Counted from the stretch's first letter, positions 42,001 through 45,782 are shown. The stretch: 64,000 nt of DNA from Trichobilharzia regenti (GCA_944472135.2 OX235262.1:42645804-42709803), one strand, 5' to 3'. The notes: a model not told the origin generated them from the sequence alone. A program made the numbers and translations.

Positions 42001-43551
42001 TAGTAAATTACTTCTATTTATTATATATGATGTCGTGGCTTATCGGGTTGGACATTAGATTCTAAATAAAGGGATCACGGCTTGTGACGCCTCCTGATGT
42101 TTCGCCATCCAGTTGGCATCATTAGCCTTCATACCATAGATATGGCTGAATGTTAAATTGCATGTGACTGTTAAGTTACACTTCATTTTCTGTTATCTTC
42201 ATATTTTAAATGCATTAAATAATATCAAATAAAAAACTTGCGTTTATTTGTTAAATTATCTCCTCCTTCTTGTCTGGCATAAAATGCAGATAGTAGACGT
42301 TTAGACGTGTATATTTTGCACACATTCCTTCTTACTCCAAAAGAACAGATATGATGCATTAGAAGGATGTGAGTGAGTAATGTTGAGGAGATGAAGACAT
42401 CTTGTATTCCTTCGCTTTCAACAGTTTCGTAGACGGATATGAGGCTAAAATATGACTGAACAAGTAGATGTAGTCTACTACTTCTGTTGTCTATTGTGTT
42501 TTTCCGCTGTTATTTTTACTTCTTGACTTTTTAAATTAGCTGGTAAGATATGATTTATTATGTCACATTTATTGTTTGAACTTCATGTATTTTTTTCCTC
42601 ACGATTTGTTCGAGGGTTGAGAGGGTGCCTGGCTGCCCAGAATGAGGCCGCTCATCAAACCTTTTACTTGAAGTTTGATCCAAAAGGTAGTAGAGTAGAG
42701 TCAGGAGCTCAGTTCCCATGGTTTCCAGTGACTAAACCAGGTTTGTACCTCATTTGTTTTTTTCACTTGAATTCTGGAGCCTATATGCATCACAGTTTTG
42801 GGAACCAGGATTTTCTGGGTGCCCCAGTTTGACTTCCATGTCTATGTCAAGCGAGATTCGAATGTATACCCATGTTGTAGCTGAAAATGAAAAGCTAAAA
42901 TCAATTATCCACTTCCCTATTTTATGTGAAGTAAATAGCTAGATATGAAGTACAAGAAATTATTCATCCTGGTTGTATTATCTTACTGATATTTTTTTCA
43001 TTTATAAAAAATTTTTGTCTGGAAATGATACTTTATTTCTTTCATATTTATTCTTTTTTTCTGTAGACCAAAAGAGAATTTAAGCAATTGTTTAATTGAA
43101 CCGCCTGATTATATTGATCTGCCAGAAACAGATTCTAAAACAAGAGATTATTCCCTTACAAATTGTACATTGATCGGTGACTCGCATAATAATCATATAT
43201 TAAATACCTCAATGGCAAATCAAGAACAACATACATCTAAGCCTATCACTAATGCAATAAATACACTGACTAATCCATTAGACATTTTACATTCATTAAA
43301 TTTGGATACTGTCTCATCCTCGTGTCCAGCATCCACATCATCTCCACCACAACTACCAATCTCATCATCATCATCATCATCTATGACATCAACAGTAACT
43401 GGTGTGACTACAACAGGAATAGTGGGTGTAGTAGATTCTATCCCATCAACATTATCATCCATAGCCAGTGGTTCTTCAAAATTGAATTATTCTACCTCAT
43501 CTCCACATTATCAATTAGCCTCTTGGGATACTTCATCTGCATATCCCGTTG
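2862..43551 (+). CDS. FAM102: FAM102/EEIG1-like protein, NT-C2 domain (4 exons, 3' end unresolved)
   Basis: The coding sequence joins 2862-3016, 3048-3168, 5812-6011 and 43067-43551 (961 bases, 320 codons plus one base). Every intron is GT...AG and each junction keeps the frame. The product begins [11 protein letters not shown]. It continues with the NT-C2 pattern known from FAM102A/B (EEIG1): a [23 protein letters not shown] segment near residues 18-42, [13 protein letters not shown] near 60-72, [20 protein letters not shown] across the exon 2/3 join, then [19 protein letters not shown] and LTGDNCFRT. After the C2 domain the protein becomes Ser/Thr-rich and low-complexity, as the family's C-terminal half usually is. 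FAM102 proteins are intracellular and have been linked to estrogen and RANK signalling in mammals; the role in flatworms is not known. The family assignment is recognition by eye, and the C-terminal exons are missing or lie downstream. Confidence 0.85.
3017..3047 (+). other. 31-nt spliceosomal micro-intron of the FAM102-like gene
   Basis: This segment starts GTAGGC and ends AACTCAG, with a T-run and a CTAAAC branch-like motif inside. Read through, it gives an immediate stop (TAG at 3018). Removed, it joins AG|A into an Arg codon and restores frame into a clear continuation of the C2 domain. Very short introns near gene 5' ends are known in schistosomes. Confidence 0.82.
3048..3168 (+). CDS. 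FAM102: FAM102-like exon 2
   Basis: The 121-nt exon encodes [20 protein letters not shown] and ends LKVSIRM before GTAAGT. It matches the family's pattern of a Trp-containing strand followed by an 'LxVSVR' strand. It ends in phase 0 and joins the exon at 5812. The opposite strand of exons 1 and 2 is also open for 94 codons (2877-3161), but that is a shadow of this conserved coding. Confidence 0.85.
3169..4099. other. intron 2 sequence without recognised elements
   Basis: This is the first part of the 2.6-kb intron 2. The open frames here show no family resemblance or repeat partner elsewhere in the window. Confidence 0.4.
4100..4290 (-). repeat. tRNA-headed SINE, type B (minus strand)
   Basis: On the minus strand it reads a tRNA-like head with an A-box (TGGTACAGTGGTTAGGA) and a B-box (GGTTCGATCCC), then a tail with CACCTGATATC and GTGTGGAATCAAGCTGTAAATCA. 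The same head and tail recur at 31805-31995 and 38750-38935. The head looks like an internal RNA polymerase III promoter. Confidence 0.75.
4381..5263 (+). mobile_element. internally deleted derivative of the full-length RTE at 19379-23022
   Basis: Positions 4381-4925 match the 5' leader of the intact element in inverse orientation, up to its first codons (ATGAACTCT). Sequence then jumps directly to the last ~110 codons of the ORF (4919-5247) and its 3' end (GGAGATAGGCGAAGTAAAG). About 2.75 kb of endonuclease and reverse transcriptase coding is missing. The junction shares a short CT and shifts the frame, so no useful protein is made. It keeps both ends and so has the form of a non-autonomous derivative. 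Confidence 0.85.
5812..6011 (+). CDS. FAM102: FAM102-like exon 3, core of the NT-C2 domain
   Basis: The acceptor is GACTTGTCTCTTCAG and the donor is AC|GTAAGT. The 66 full codons contain [20 protein letters not shown], then [19 protein letters not shown] and GDNCFRT. The LEGYD-x(5)-RQDNS motif is the most diagnostic part of FAM102/EEIG1 proteins. The exon ends with two bases of a codon, and the first base of exon 4 completes Thr (ACA). Confidence 0.9.
6285..6465 (-). repeat. SINE type A, body and tail (minus strand)
   Basis: The minus strand reads TACCTCCCTAAGCCAGTAG, then GCTAGCAACCC, and ends in a variant of TGTTCCACTGGGAACGTGAA. It shares these blocks with the copies at 33085, 47505 and 55612. 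The tRNA-like head is lost or too diverged here. It lies in intron 3. Confidence 0.65.
6466..8334. other. intron 3 sequence, no recognised element
   Basis: The sequence is AT-rich. The 105-codon open frame at 7513-7830 begins with GTG, has no family motif and looks like chance. Confidence 0.4.
8350..9448. mobile_element. Penelope-like inverted-arm insertion with 13-bp target duplication
   Basis: Two ~400-bp arms (about 8350-8752 and 8984-9383) are near-perfect reverse complements around a ~230-bp centre. The whole is flanked by the direct repeat AATGGGTAGATAA (8336-8348 and 9449-9461). Each arm has two hairpins followed by GAAACG. One reads CTGATGA, a 4-nt spacer, then GCTGTG-GCTTA-CACGGC and GAAAC (8995-9027). 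The other has GCTATT/AATAGC and GAAACG. Hammerhead motifs in long terminal repeats are known for Penelope-like elements, and one terminal block recurs beside Penelope-like coding at 37990-38110. No ORF lies inside, so this is a non-autonomous or end-only insertion. Confidence 0.75.
10009..11373 (-). mobile_element. Penelope-like insertion bracketed by 73-bp inverted repeats
   Basis: Positions 10009-10081 and 11301-11373 are reverse complements over 73 bp with about two mismatches. They sit just outside the ORF: one directly upstream of its first Met, the other just beyond its 3' end. Penelope-like insertions often carry inverted or partial second copies, so this may be an inverted snap-back of the 5' flank or part of the element itself. 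Confidence 0.7.
10107..11297 (-). CDS. Penelope-like element: C-terminal reverse transcriptase plus GIY-YIG endonuclease, 5' truncated
   Basis: The 396-aa frame holds the rear of a reverse transcriptase: [20 protein letters not shown] near 45-64 and the catalytic RYVDDTF near 83-89. A linker follows with [22 protein letters not shown] nuclease module starts near 286 ([20 protein letters not shown]), followed by Arg and His-Leu residues typical of the fold. This order of domains defines Penelope-like elements. Full-length proteins are usually about twice as long, and the first catalytic Asp region is missing, so the copy is 5' truncated and not autonomous. The remaining frame has no stops. Confidence 0.9.
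   Translation of the reverse strand: MESICQQILEKHIDIGIPVSSLKELLLRCTMNVHFIFNNHYYRQIDGIAMGSRLGRILADFFLAKIENGPLKKVIEKADSYFRYVDDTFIILNVKAENNVMLKKFNDAHPSLIFTCEEEYDGGLHFLDVQLSRREDGSLKRDVYRKPTSVGQYTHFLSYVPIRYKINLVRCLTNRARCICTDDSLENGLGYIQNTLVQIGYPSRFVRRHMNAKYNKEKPTTVKKKQLFMKLQFNGDVASEVLHLRLSRAIKRTYTAATLCLSFSSRPILIAQVKDKLPSCATSMCIYKFSCSCGESYIGRTTRQLNKRINVHLPSWFGKGQIKSIRSSISNHLIDRGHQVNKSNAFKVIHRIPSSLSNGIRTRLLRLAEAMGIRENNPSLCIQKKFALPLSLPWPR
11374..12820. other. intron 3, mostly unassigned; tRNA-like remnant near 12300-12370
   Basis: There is no coding signal. On the minus strand near 12315 a B-box-like GGTTCGAGTC suggests a decayed tRNA-derived repeat. A short CA run lies at about 12152-12162. Confidence 0.35.
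12825..13170. repeat. decayed tRNA/hammerhead repeats in opposite orientations
   Basis: The minus-strand part (12825-13030) holds a B-box GGTTCGACTCCC and a degraded ribozyme block (CTGAAGG core, GACA in place of GAAA). The plus-strand part (13070-13165) reads GCGTACTGCTAAGGAGTC, then AGGAAAC, and a tail GGTTCTCTAACTGG. Both belong to the family seen intact at 54590-54800 and 59930-60240. Confidence 0.6.
13171..13962. other. unassigned AT-rich stretch with RTE-leader-like end
   Basis: No gene is seen. Positions ~13900-13940 (GTGTTCTTCACAAAAGTGAAAG) resemble part of the RTE leader at 4530-4560, which suggests a remnant beside the long inverted repeat. Confidence 0.35.
13963..14776 (+). repeat. 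left arm of an 814-bp long inverted repeat
   Basis: This arm is the reverse complement of 15847-16645 plus 17482-17496. Both arms total 814 bp with no net length difference. Two open frames here (98 codons at 13968, 61 codons at 14498) lie in the repeat; the second has an identical translation in the other arm. Neither resembles a known protein, so they are not taken as genes. Confidence 0.9.
14777..15846. other. spacer of the long inverted repeat
   Basis: The 1070-bp AT-rich spacer has no coding. It contains the hammerhead-like unit at 15282-15326 and its flanks (GGTACATCCAG and CCACTGCTAGCCACCATCC), as in Sm-alpha repeats. Confidence 0.5.
15282..15326 (+). ncRNA. Sm-alpha-like hammerhead ribozyme, probably inactive
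   Basis: Stem I is ATCCAG (15282-15287) pairing with CTGGAT (15321-15326). The core site reads ATGAAGA at 15288-15294, where hammerheads need CUGANGA. Stem II is GTCC/GGAC with loop CAAATA, then GAAA, then a very short stem III TGC/GCA and a cleavage triplet ATC. This layout matches the schistosome Sm-alpha ribozyme. The C-to-A change at the first core base should abolish cleavage. It lies in the spacer of the long inverted repeat. Confidence 0.75.
15847..17496 (-). repeat. right arm of the long inverted repeat, split by an RTE insertion
   Basis: 15847-16645 and 17482-17496 together mirror the left arm. The break carries TGACCT on both sides (16640-16645 and 17476-17481), the signature of an insertion into a pre-existing arm. 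Confidence 0.88.
16646..17475 (-). mobile_element. 5'-truncated RTE family B copy, TGACCT target duplication
   Basis: The minus-oriented 3' end starts with (TGTC)n repeats at 16647, then the family tail (TTCGACATAGAACTTTGCAC). Decayed coding follows for the C-terminal part seen intact at 62787 (for example the QTKTW and GRCRLPGWG regions). The frames are broken. The flanking TGACCT repeats show it inserted by target-primed reverse transcription. Confidence 0.85.
17497..18290. other. unassigned AT-rich intron sequence
   Basis: No coding, repeat partner or RNA motif recognised. Confidence 0.35.
18295..18620 (+). repeat. degenerate tRNA/hammerhead repeat
   Basis: It has GGGTCTCAGTGGCTGAATGA (A-box-like), GTGTTCGAACTC (B-box-like), a scrambled ribozyme block with GGTATAAAACAACCG, and a tail similar to GGTTACCTGACTAATATCAG. 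Order and spacing match the family at 59930-60240. Confidence 0.55.
19150..19325 (-). mobile_element. RTE family B 3' tail fragment
   Basis: Starts with GACTGACGG, then CGACATAGAAGTACATCAG and a purine-rich stretch ending RATTCAAAAGAGAG-like, as in other family B tails. No coding is left. Confidence 0.6.
19379..23022 (-). mobile_element. full-length RTE-clade retrotransposon with 11-bp target duplication
   Basis: An intact ORF is preceded by a ~530-bp leader (22494-23022) and followed by a very short 3' end of AGTAA/TAAAG tandem units (19379-19400). The 11-bp direct repeat TTGCCTTGACT flanks it at 19368-19378 and 23023-23033. A single ORF, a tiny 3' UTR and a tandem-repeat end are typical of RTE elements such as schistosome SR2. 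Perfect duplications and an undamaged ORF argue for recent insertion. Confidence 0.9.
19401..22493 (-). CDS. RTE-type endonuclease/reverse transcriptase polyprotein, intact, 1030 aa
   Basis: An N-terminal APE-type endonuclease has GCWNVRTL near 45-52, LSEVRL near 75, AGDWNART near 189 and [10 protein letters not shown] near 287. The reverse transcriptase follows: [20 protein letters not shown] near 565-585, [44 protein letters not shown] and the catalytic FADDVVLL near 751. The C-terminal region has [20 protein letters not shown] and [15 protein letters not shown] and ends in SSRRR. The enzyme would nick target DNA and prime cDNA synthesis from its own RNA. Length and domain order fit a complete RTE ORF. 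The start Met (MNSLTNN) is conserved in the deleted copy at 4381. An SR2-like identity is plausible but not proven here. Confidence 0.93.
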   Translation of the reverse strand: MNSLTNNSHHATAFPVSDAPCAHPVASVKSKLAGKLTLRNQLFVGCWNVRTLLDPGSQSITMRSLYDYKVDIACLSEVRLPDHGSRRIAVPGTDSSFWLLHSGPQNNSGQHGVAFALSNKANNALISFEPVNSRVAVARFKGSPLDISVLAVYAPTLDSDESIKDEFYDNLQEAINKIPKRDVLIVAGDWNARTGPSDDATKHILGKHGLDQRCRNGDRLLAFSDYNRLYITNTRFQHPRKHLLTWYSNDGRTAHQIDYILVRSRWISSVEDCRSYRGAEAGNKGGSDHTLVRAKFKLRLTTRQKARPPKRINVAPLQCSTKRQALSKQIQAELSAADEPTSTSSNTPETRWNHFKEVVSKASMSHLGTTSKKQKDWISEHTMHLSSQARDARLAKSPVYRSLRRKATQSARNDRNRYWSNVATNMEAASNVGDFGKLYRLIRLSSGKRLNSHAVLRTASGEIISDTNGKMERWAEHFKQLLNRNAGQPSHRPIRHLPTPYVVDCDPPTPTEIAKTINRLRNKKAPGEDGLPPEIYKACTPALIDSLHSLFCSIWESETIPSDWSTSVLLPFHKKGDRSLCENYRGISLIDIAAKVFVSILLNRFAAERHVRTRPNQAGFRPGRGCVDQLFTLRRILEHRDKFQQPTVACFIDFRAAFDSVDRGALWYLMELDGVPTKLINLLRSYYSNTKARVRVNGEESRTFEVTSGVRQGCPASPILFNFTIDWILRHALTEHHGVQLSPDIHITDLEFADDVVLLAENFPDMQQALDQINHLASTIGLKINTSKTKMFSNTSTSNDEILSLNGAPIEIVPSFRYLGSIMLPNGQAKNEVNARISNARNAFLQLRSVLWSKREISLRTKIRVYQASIRPVLLYGCETWPLRAEDLRRLEVVDHWCLRYILHVRWQDKLSNEEVRRRCYNINQIPVLVQQRRLRWFGHVLRRPDDDLVKSVLNPSPFPSWRCRRGGQLKTWLGTVKADMECLGLQTVYGLRLWNKNWITLSQNLASDRRAWAAMIRDVHEAGSSSRRR
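23040..23725 (-). mobile_element. decayed RTE family B C-terminal coding and thumb region
   Basis: Minus-strand sequence resembles the family B stretch for ADIGxxWKRA, the '[10 protein letters not shown]' region and the GETWP region (for example the GAGATAGAACGCAAG and CACAGCCATAAAGGAGGATGG blocks). There are many stops and frame breaks. It abuts the 5' end of the intact RTE at 23033. Confidence 0.7.
23726..24260. other. unassigned AT-rich sequence
   Basis: No gene or repeat partner recognised. Confidence 0.35.
24262..24515 (-). mobile_element. RTE family B 3' tail
   Basis: It begins (TGTC)n, then TTTTCGACATAGAACTTTGC, and runs to the family's C-terminal coding end (GGATGCATCTGCGCCAGCC). 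It is 5' truncated at about 24515. Confidence 0.8.
24538..24670 (-). mobile_element. diverged RTE family B 3' tail
   Basis: TGACTGACGGAGTATCG, then AGTGCATTAGTTCAACTTGC and TCCATGTAGTACACAAAGGC, match the older tail subtype also seen at 19150 and 50440. Confidence 0.6.
24845..24925 (+). repeat. tRNA-like remnant
   Basis: GTGGCTCATCAGCAGAATAA (A-box-like) and CATGGGTTCGAATTACG (B-box-like) are spaced as in a tRNA. No full cloverleaf could be drawn. Confidence 0.35.
25105..25700 (-). mobile_element. RTE family B 3' fragment, frameshifted
   Basis: It contains the tail block (TTCGACATAGAACTTTGCAC) and decayed coding for the [15 protein letters not shown] segment (near 25330-25373) and upstream sequence to about 25700. 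The short open frames at 25065-25373 are pieces of this. Confidence 0.8.
25715..25955 (+). pseudogene. reverse transcriptase fragment, plus strand
   Basis: The open frame contains [20 protein letters not shown] and [10 protein letters not shown], the 'AFDSVDRxxLWxxLxxYGVPxKxxxLI' block of non-LTR reverse transcriptases. It is in the opposite orientation to the flanking family B copies and lacks the catalytic YADD. Confidence 0.65.
25980..26160 (-). mobile_element. short RTE family B C-terminal remnant
   Basis: CCTATGTCAGTTAACACTAC and CGTCGAGGAAGGCGATGG match the family B block encoding the [17 protein letters not shown] region. Confidence 0.55.
26160..26575 (+). pseudogene. third RTE-type family, C-terminal remnant
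   Basis: Plus-strand frames read [11 protein letters not shown] and end [13 protein letters not shown], which resembles the C-terminal end of RTE/BovB-like reverse transcriptases (GLCSxxNPxEQ). Several stops interrupt it. The same family lies on the minus strand at 36740-37450. Confidence 0.55.
26576..27529. other. unassigned sequence; 27421-27529 of possible repeat origin
   Basis: No coding signal. The GC-richer block 27421-27529 contrasts with the AT-rich surroundings and ends exactly at the gypsy element. Confidence 0.3.
27600..28871 (+). pseudogene. Ty3/gypsy integrase region, frameshifted
   Basis: A short linker follows the missing RNase H. The zinc finger has HQLAH and CPRC (27810-27930). 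The core has WSVDVMG for the first Asp, [12 protein letters not shown] for the second and [17 protein letters not shown] for the Glu. A GPY/F-like region ([18 protein letters not shown]) and VNASQLQRW follow. There are frame changes near 27700 and near 28075-28100, so no single protein can be made. The second part (28101-28871) is a clean 256-codon frame to the LTR edge. Confidence 0.9.
28865..29169 (+). repeat. 3' LTR of the gypsy element
   Basis: The 305-bp repeat begins TGTG and ends TACA, with AATAAA at 29130-29135 and an upstream ATATATAAATA (TATA-like). It matches the solo LTR at 56460-56766 over its length. Confidence 0.88.
29180..29450 (+). repeat. dispersed GC-rich repeat (partner at 42590-42830, minus)
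   Basis: The CCATGGGAACGTAGCTCCTGA...CTTGGAGGGTGGCCC region matches the reverse complement of 42595-42745 in order and spacing. It may be a retrotransposon leader. The 108-codon frame across it is not taken as a gene. Confidence 0.55.
29925..30560 (+). repeat. nested tRNA-headed, hammerhead-like repeats
   Basis: At 30240-30420 a tRNA-Cys-like head (TAGCTCAGTGGTAACGTCTC, then TGACTGCAG and GGGTTCGAGTCTC) leads into CCGATGAG...CACGAAAC, a hammerhead-like block. It is inserted in a longer tRNA/hammerhead repeat whose parts lie on both sides (AAATCGCGAATTG before; GGTCTCGGTCCAAATGGCTA after). The two families thus form a composite. Confidence 0.6.
30912..31215 (-). repeat. tRNA/hammerhead repeat, nearly complete (minus strand)
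   Basis: The minus strand reads an A-box TGGCTAAATGGTATACGAG, a B-box GGGTTCGAATCCCC, then GTACTG-ATGAAGA-GTCTCAAACTAGGAC-GAAAC-GGCTGTC-CAGTAC and the tail GATGTCAGCTCATG-like sequence. Stem I (GTACTG/CAGTAC) and stem II are intact, but the core has ATGAAGA for CUGANGA. Confidence 0.75.
31631..31806 (+). other. open frame of unknown nature cut by a SINE
   Basis: The frame starts at GTG 31631, or at ATG 31649, and reads [18 protein letters not shown], then [22 protein letters not shown]. It then runs into the SINE head at about 31807. The composition is less biased than neighbouring chance frames, but no family is recognised and no splice donor stands out. Confidence 0.25.
31805..31995 (+). 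repeat. tRNA-headed SINE, type B
   Basis: The head is GTCGGTGGCACAGTGGTTAGG with CGAGGTTCGATCCCCTGCC. The tail is CACCTGATATCTATGGTCAG and GTGTGGAATCAAGCTGTAAT, followed by an A-rich end (AAAATTAAAAATAAAAATTA). Confidence 0.8.
32270..32890 (-). mobile_element. RTE family B 3' part, decayed
   Basis: It contains the tail block (CTCACCGCACTCCATGTAGC) and inactivated C-terminal coding up to the CACAGCCATAAAGGAGTATGG segment, in family order. Confidence 0.7.
33085..33235 (-). repeat. SINE type A, 3' body (minus strand)
   Basis: The minus strand has GGGGATGAGGCTAGCAACCC, then CTGCTACAGAAACC and TGTTCCACTGGGAACGTGAA. The tRNA-like head is absent. Confidence 0.75.
33236..34450. other. unassigned AT-rich intron sequence
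   Basis: There are short AAT and TCTC runs. No coding or structured repeat is recognised. Confidence 0.35.
34451..35060 (-). pseudogene. Penelope-like element, C-terminal fragment with GIY-YIG domain, frameshifted
   Basis: The 105-codon frame (34645-34962) reads [20 protein letters not shown], then [20 protein letters not shown] for the GIY-YIG core and [11 protein letters not shown] second frame (34467-34676) supplies the end ([16 protein letters not shown]), parallel to the end of the protein at 10107. A shift near 34665 separates them. The reverse transcriptase is missing. Confidence 0.85.
35270..35935 (+). pseudogene. RTE family B C-terminal coding, plus strand, decayed
   Basis: The plus strand follows the family's GYEISSG-type start, TATGGCTGTGAAATAC (YGCEI), CTGTCTTTGATCATAAGTGT (VFDHKC) and the GRCRLTG-like end, with stops in every frame. 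It reaches the tail near 35880. Confidence 0.65.
35936..36739. other. unassigned AT-rich intron sequence
   Basis: No gene, RNA or repeat recognised. Confidence 0.35.
36740..37450 (-). pseudogene. third RTE-type family, thumb and C-terminal region
   Basis: The minus strand reads [15 protein letters not shown], then [18 protein letters not shown], then a 'WIGNTLGE' block and QLLEWDLN, in the order of RTE/BovB-like C-termini. Frames change several times and stops are present. The 104-codon plus-strand frame at 36748 is its shadow. Confidence 0.65.
37800..38465 (-). pseudogene. Penelope-like element fragments with a terminal block between them
   Basis: The minus strand at 38140-38465 reads [20 protein letters not shown] and [15 protein letters not shown], matching the pre-GIY-YIG region. 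37800-37990 reads [20 protein letters not shown], the region after the GIY-YIG core. Between them 37990-38110 is the terminal block shared with 8630-8740 and 8995-9090. A repeated GTTAAGAAAATC flanks part of that block. Confidence 0.7.
38750..38938 (+). repeat. tRNA-headed SINE, type B
   Basis: The head is CGGTAGCACAGCGGTTAGGA and GGGGTTCAATACCC. The tail is CACCTGATATCAATGGTCGG and GTGTGGTTTCAAGCTATAAT with A-rich end. The B-box has a T-to-A change relative to the other copies. Confidence 0.78.
39173..40774 (-). CDS. RTE family B reverse transcriptase
   Basis: The 533-codon frame begins inside the fingers ([18 protein letters not shown]). It then has [69 protein letters not shown] and the catalytic EYADDIVLL (near 40055-40080). 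The C-terminal part has [35 protein letters not shown] and [12 protein letters not shown]. The first Met is not a true start, because family coding continues upstream in another frame (40797-41240). The last ~20 residues run into the tail and may not be native. Confidence 0.88.
   Translation of the reverse strand: MKRGKAAGPDGIIPEVFKYGGDILVCRLTEVLGKVWESETVPSDWGKSLIIPIFKKGNKSSCDNHRGISLTNIVSKILGSVIMHRLSRTREEQTRENQAGFRPGRGCIDHIFTLRQILEHRHTFRRPTIVIFLDLKAAFDSVDRKVLWQCLTVKGVPRKYIALIKALYSNSRSRVRAYGELSSELVTTSGVRQGCPLSPFLFNFIIDMLMEVSLTERNDLGIDLLPGNSLMDLEYADDIVLLGEDADKMQSLLNTLSSNLRMFGMRFAPTKCKMLLQDWTTSTPNLVIGSEVIEHVDHFTYLGSCISTNGLIGDEISARIRKARAAFADLHHLWRRRDIRLSTKGRVYCSSVRSVLLYGSETWPIRVEDMKRLTAFDHRCLRSLSHVRWFNKVSNVDVRRRVLGKEGKSIDEAIKLHRLRWLGHVLRMPNHRLPRRALLADIGAGWKRASGGQTKTWPHQSMKSLTVKLSQVGRCRLPGWGPRDSRNQWLETIGDMAQNRCQWPAQMYSVSVIFHIPFYHYPFCFTLILVRLY
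40797..41395 (-). pseudogene. RTE family B linker upstream of the reverse transcriptase (frameshifted)
   Basis: The frame reads [20 protein letters not shown], then [20 protein letters not shown] and RREQ-like basic stretches to NLPDIHH. It belongs to the same protein as 39173-40774, but a shift near 40840 separates them. It is open upstream of its first Met, to about 41390. Confidence 0.75.
41396..42589. other. unassigned AT-rich intron sequence
   Basis: No gene or repeat partner recognised. 42045-42125 contains a CATCAGGAGGCG-type block with possible repeat character. Confidence 0.3.
42590..42830 (-). repeat. dispersed GC-rich repeat (partner at 29180-29450)
   Basis: The minus strand has CCATGGGAACTGAGCTCCTGA and a matching downstream order to the 29 kb copy. 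The 90-codon plus frame ([19 protein letters not shown]...) looks exon-like but is explained by the repeat. Confidence 0.6.
43067..43551 (+). CDS. FAM102: FAM102-like exon 4, Ser/Thr-rich linker
   Basis: A strong acceptor (TTTATTCTTTTTTTCTGTAG) precedes it and the donor is G|GTGAGT. Its first base completes the Thr codon left by exon 3, and the frame is open for the whole 485 nt, reading [20 protein letters not shown] and onward. A TCA-repeat encodes a run of Ser near 43367-43383. Low-complexity Ser/Thr linkers follow the C2 domain in FAM102 homologues, so composition and phase both fit. There is no close motif match, so the link to exon 3 across a 37-kb intron needs transcript proof. Confidence 0.72.
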
Positions 43552-43939
43552 GTGAGTTGAATATGTTGATATATTTAATCTGTAAGCGTTGTTATTATAT
43601 GTCTCTATGGGTTTATCTGTGAGTGGATGCCCGCGATTAAACGAATTGTAATGGTATGTATCTTGATCATTTTTTATGCACATGAAGATATTAACGTTCT
43701 TTTACGCTGAAATGTAACACCATCGGCCTAGAGCTACCAAAAGTAGAACTCTGCTCTTTAGATGAATAACCGGCCGAGTTTCGGAAATTTATTAGACAGT
43801 TTTAACTTTATTTTGGTCTCCAAGGTGAAGGAAGGATAATGGGCGATGTCTCTCAAACTTGTTTTACATTAGACAAGTTTATCTCAAATATCATACAGTG
43901 TAGCAGTAATAATATCTGGATGCTTATATTTGTTGCATT

Positions 43940-44700
43940 TGTATAGTGGCAAGGCCAGGGAGGTCATCAAAGAGTACACCATGCTGGTAGCAGTCAATAT
44001 ATTAACGTGGTTTTCTGGAAGAATTCATGAAGTGAGCAGAACATTGATTGATTTAGGAGTTGATGGAATACTCGAAGTCAAAACATGGTAAGACTTAAGC
44101 CATTTCAAGACTTGCTTTAAAAATCAACTTTCTAACAGAGGAATTACTTCGTTGATTTTTCCCGAATAGCTGTCTTTTTGCTGTCGTTGGAGCATTTCGT
44201 GACTACTCATGACTCAAGGAAGTTCAAGCTAGCTAAAACGCATAGATTGGTTTCCTACGTTCAGACCATAACAAGTCCATTTTGGCCTGGAATCATGCTC
44301 ATGTCACCTCCATGGAAAAAAGAATTAGGCTTCATCATACTGGAGAGACTGAAAGATACCGTAGATGAAACACTCCTCTCGAAACAGACTGAATTCAAGA
44401 AAAAGAGTATTAATGTAACACTACGTATCATGGTCGGGCAGGCTCTAAAATAACGATCAACTTTTCAGGTGCCTTTGACGGCGTCAACCGTGAAGTAATT
44501 CGCAAACTTTAACATTATGAAGTGCCGCAAACATATAAGAACCTCATTCAGCAGCTATGTGGTGGTCCCGGATTCCAGTTGGTTAACATCGGAAAGCACA
44601 ATGAAACCTTTAAAGTAAAAGAAGTAAGACAAGGCTGCTTACTGTCGCCGATAATTCTCGTAGTTGTGGTGAACTGGAGTAGATGACAGTCCGGATATGG
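43940..44700 (+). pseudogene. reverse transcriptase fragments, plus strand, decayed
   Basis: PPWKKELGFIILERLKDTVD and later GAFDGVNREVIRKL, YEVPQTYKNLIQQL and VRQGCLLSPII follow the order of non-LTR reverse transcriptase blocks 2-4, in changing frames with stops. No YADD block remains. Confidence 0.65.
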
Positions 44701-44764
44701 AAATGTCGAAACAGTGATATACAACCCAGGATAAAAACGGATAGTGACTACAAAGTTACACGAC

Positions 44765-45005
44765 TGACCACGGGCTGACATCAGTTAGAAAACCTTTAGA
44801 GATCCTGGGAGAACTGGACATCTGTTTCGTCCTAGTTTGGGACTGTTCAGCAGCACCCACCCACTGGTGTTTGAACTCAGAACCTTCCGGTTACAAGATG
44901 AACTCGTAGACCACTGAGCCACTGGGACCTGGCCCAATGGTTCATAAATCTCAGCTTCTGCAACCACTAGTCAGTGCCAATTGGCGATTAATTGTCCTCT
45001 TGCCT
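44765..45005 (-). repeat. tRNA/hammerhead repeat (minus strand)
   Basis: The minus strand has a GGTCCCAGTGGCTCAGTGG A-box, GAGTTCAAACACC in place of the B-box, and GTGCTG-CTGAACA-GTCCCAAACTAGGAC-GAAACAG. The core carries G-to-C at its sixth base, so cleavage is unlikely. Confidence 0.72.
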
Positions 45006-45210
45006 GATAGGTTGGACCCCACTGAATACGAATTTTCACTAGAACTTCAGGTAACTTCTTGTTTAGAGCCAATCACTAGTGAGCATCAGAGATACTGGCT
45101 GGTAGTTGCGCTAAATATATATCACGAATTGGTCGAAATTTAGATTCATAGACCATTATCCTGAGCCCCAGTGGTCTACGAGCTCGTCTTGTGACCGGAA
45201 GATCCGGTGA
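45005..45210 (+). repeat. partial tRNA/hammerhead repeat, plus strand
   Basis: It contains TAGTTGCGCTAAATATATAT, then CCCCAGTGGTCTACGAGCTC and CGTCTTGTGACCGGAAG, in family order. It is cut off at the RTE tail at 45215, before the ribozyme. Confidence 0.6.
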
Positions 45211-45211
45211 C

Positions 45212-45782
45212 CGACTGACTGGTTTCAACGTAGAACTATGCAAAAATGTGCAGCAGTTCGAGTTGCCACACTCCAAATAGCACACAAGCGCAAAATACAG
45301 CAAGGGGAGTTTCGACAGAGATATAATAAGGATAAATATGAGGCAAACAGAATAGTAATAAGGAAGAACCATAGAGCCTTATTGGAAATGAAAAATCACA
45401 AAGTGTGGCTGCATTTGCCCCACTGAGAACGATTTTGAGCCATATCACCAACTGTCTACACTCATTGGTTTTTCCCATCCCGAGGATCTCAACCAGCCAA
45501 GAAGTCTACACCTTTCTACGTGATTGTCTTAAACTAACTGTTTTAGATTTCATTGACAGATAAAGCCATGTTTTGGTTTGACCACCACTAAATCTCTTCC
45601 AACCTGATCTATGTCAGCCAACATTACCCGTCGAGGAAGACGATGGATGGTTAGGCCTGCGCAACACATATCTGATCCATCTCAGCCGATGTAACTTCCG
45701 CTCTTTACCTAGCACCAGACGTCTAACCTCAACATTGCTCACCTTATTGTATTACCTATTACGGCATATAGAATAAAGACAA
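45212..45782 (-). mobile_element. RTE family B 3' fragment, decayed
   Basis: It starts with CCGACTGACTGG repeats, then the tail (TTTCAACGTAGAACTATGC), then C-terminal coding remains to about 45780. Confidence 0.72.

Noticed and set aside
42560..42832. Exon-like frame [18 protein letters not shown]... as part of a host gene
   Set aside because: The region is the reverse complement of a dispersed repeat also present at 29180-29450.
43220..43462. Minus-strand Asp-rich frame ([10 protein letters not shown])
   Set aside because: It is antisense to the TCA repeat in exon 4 of the host gene.
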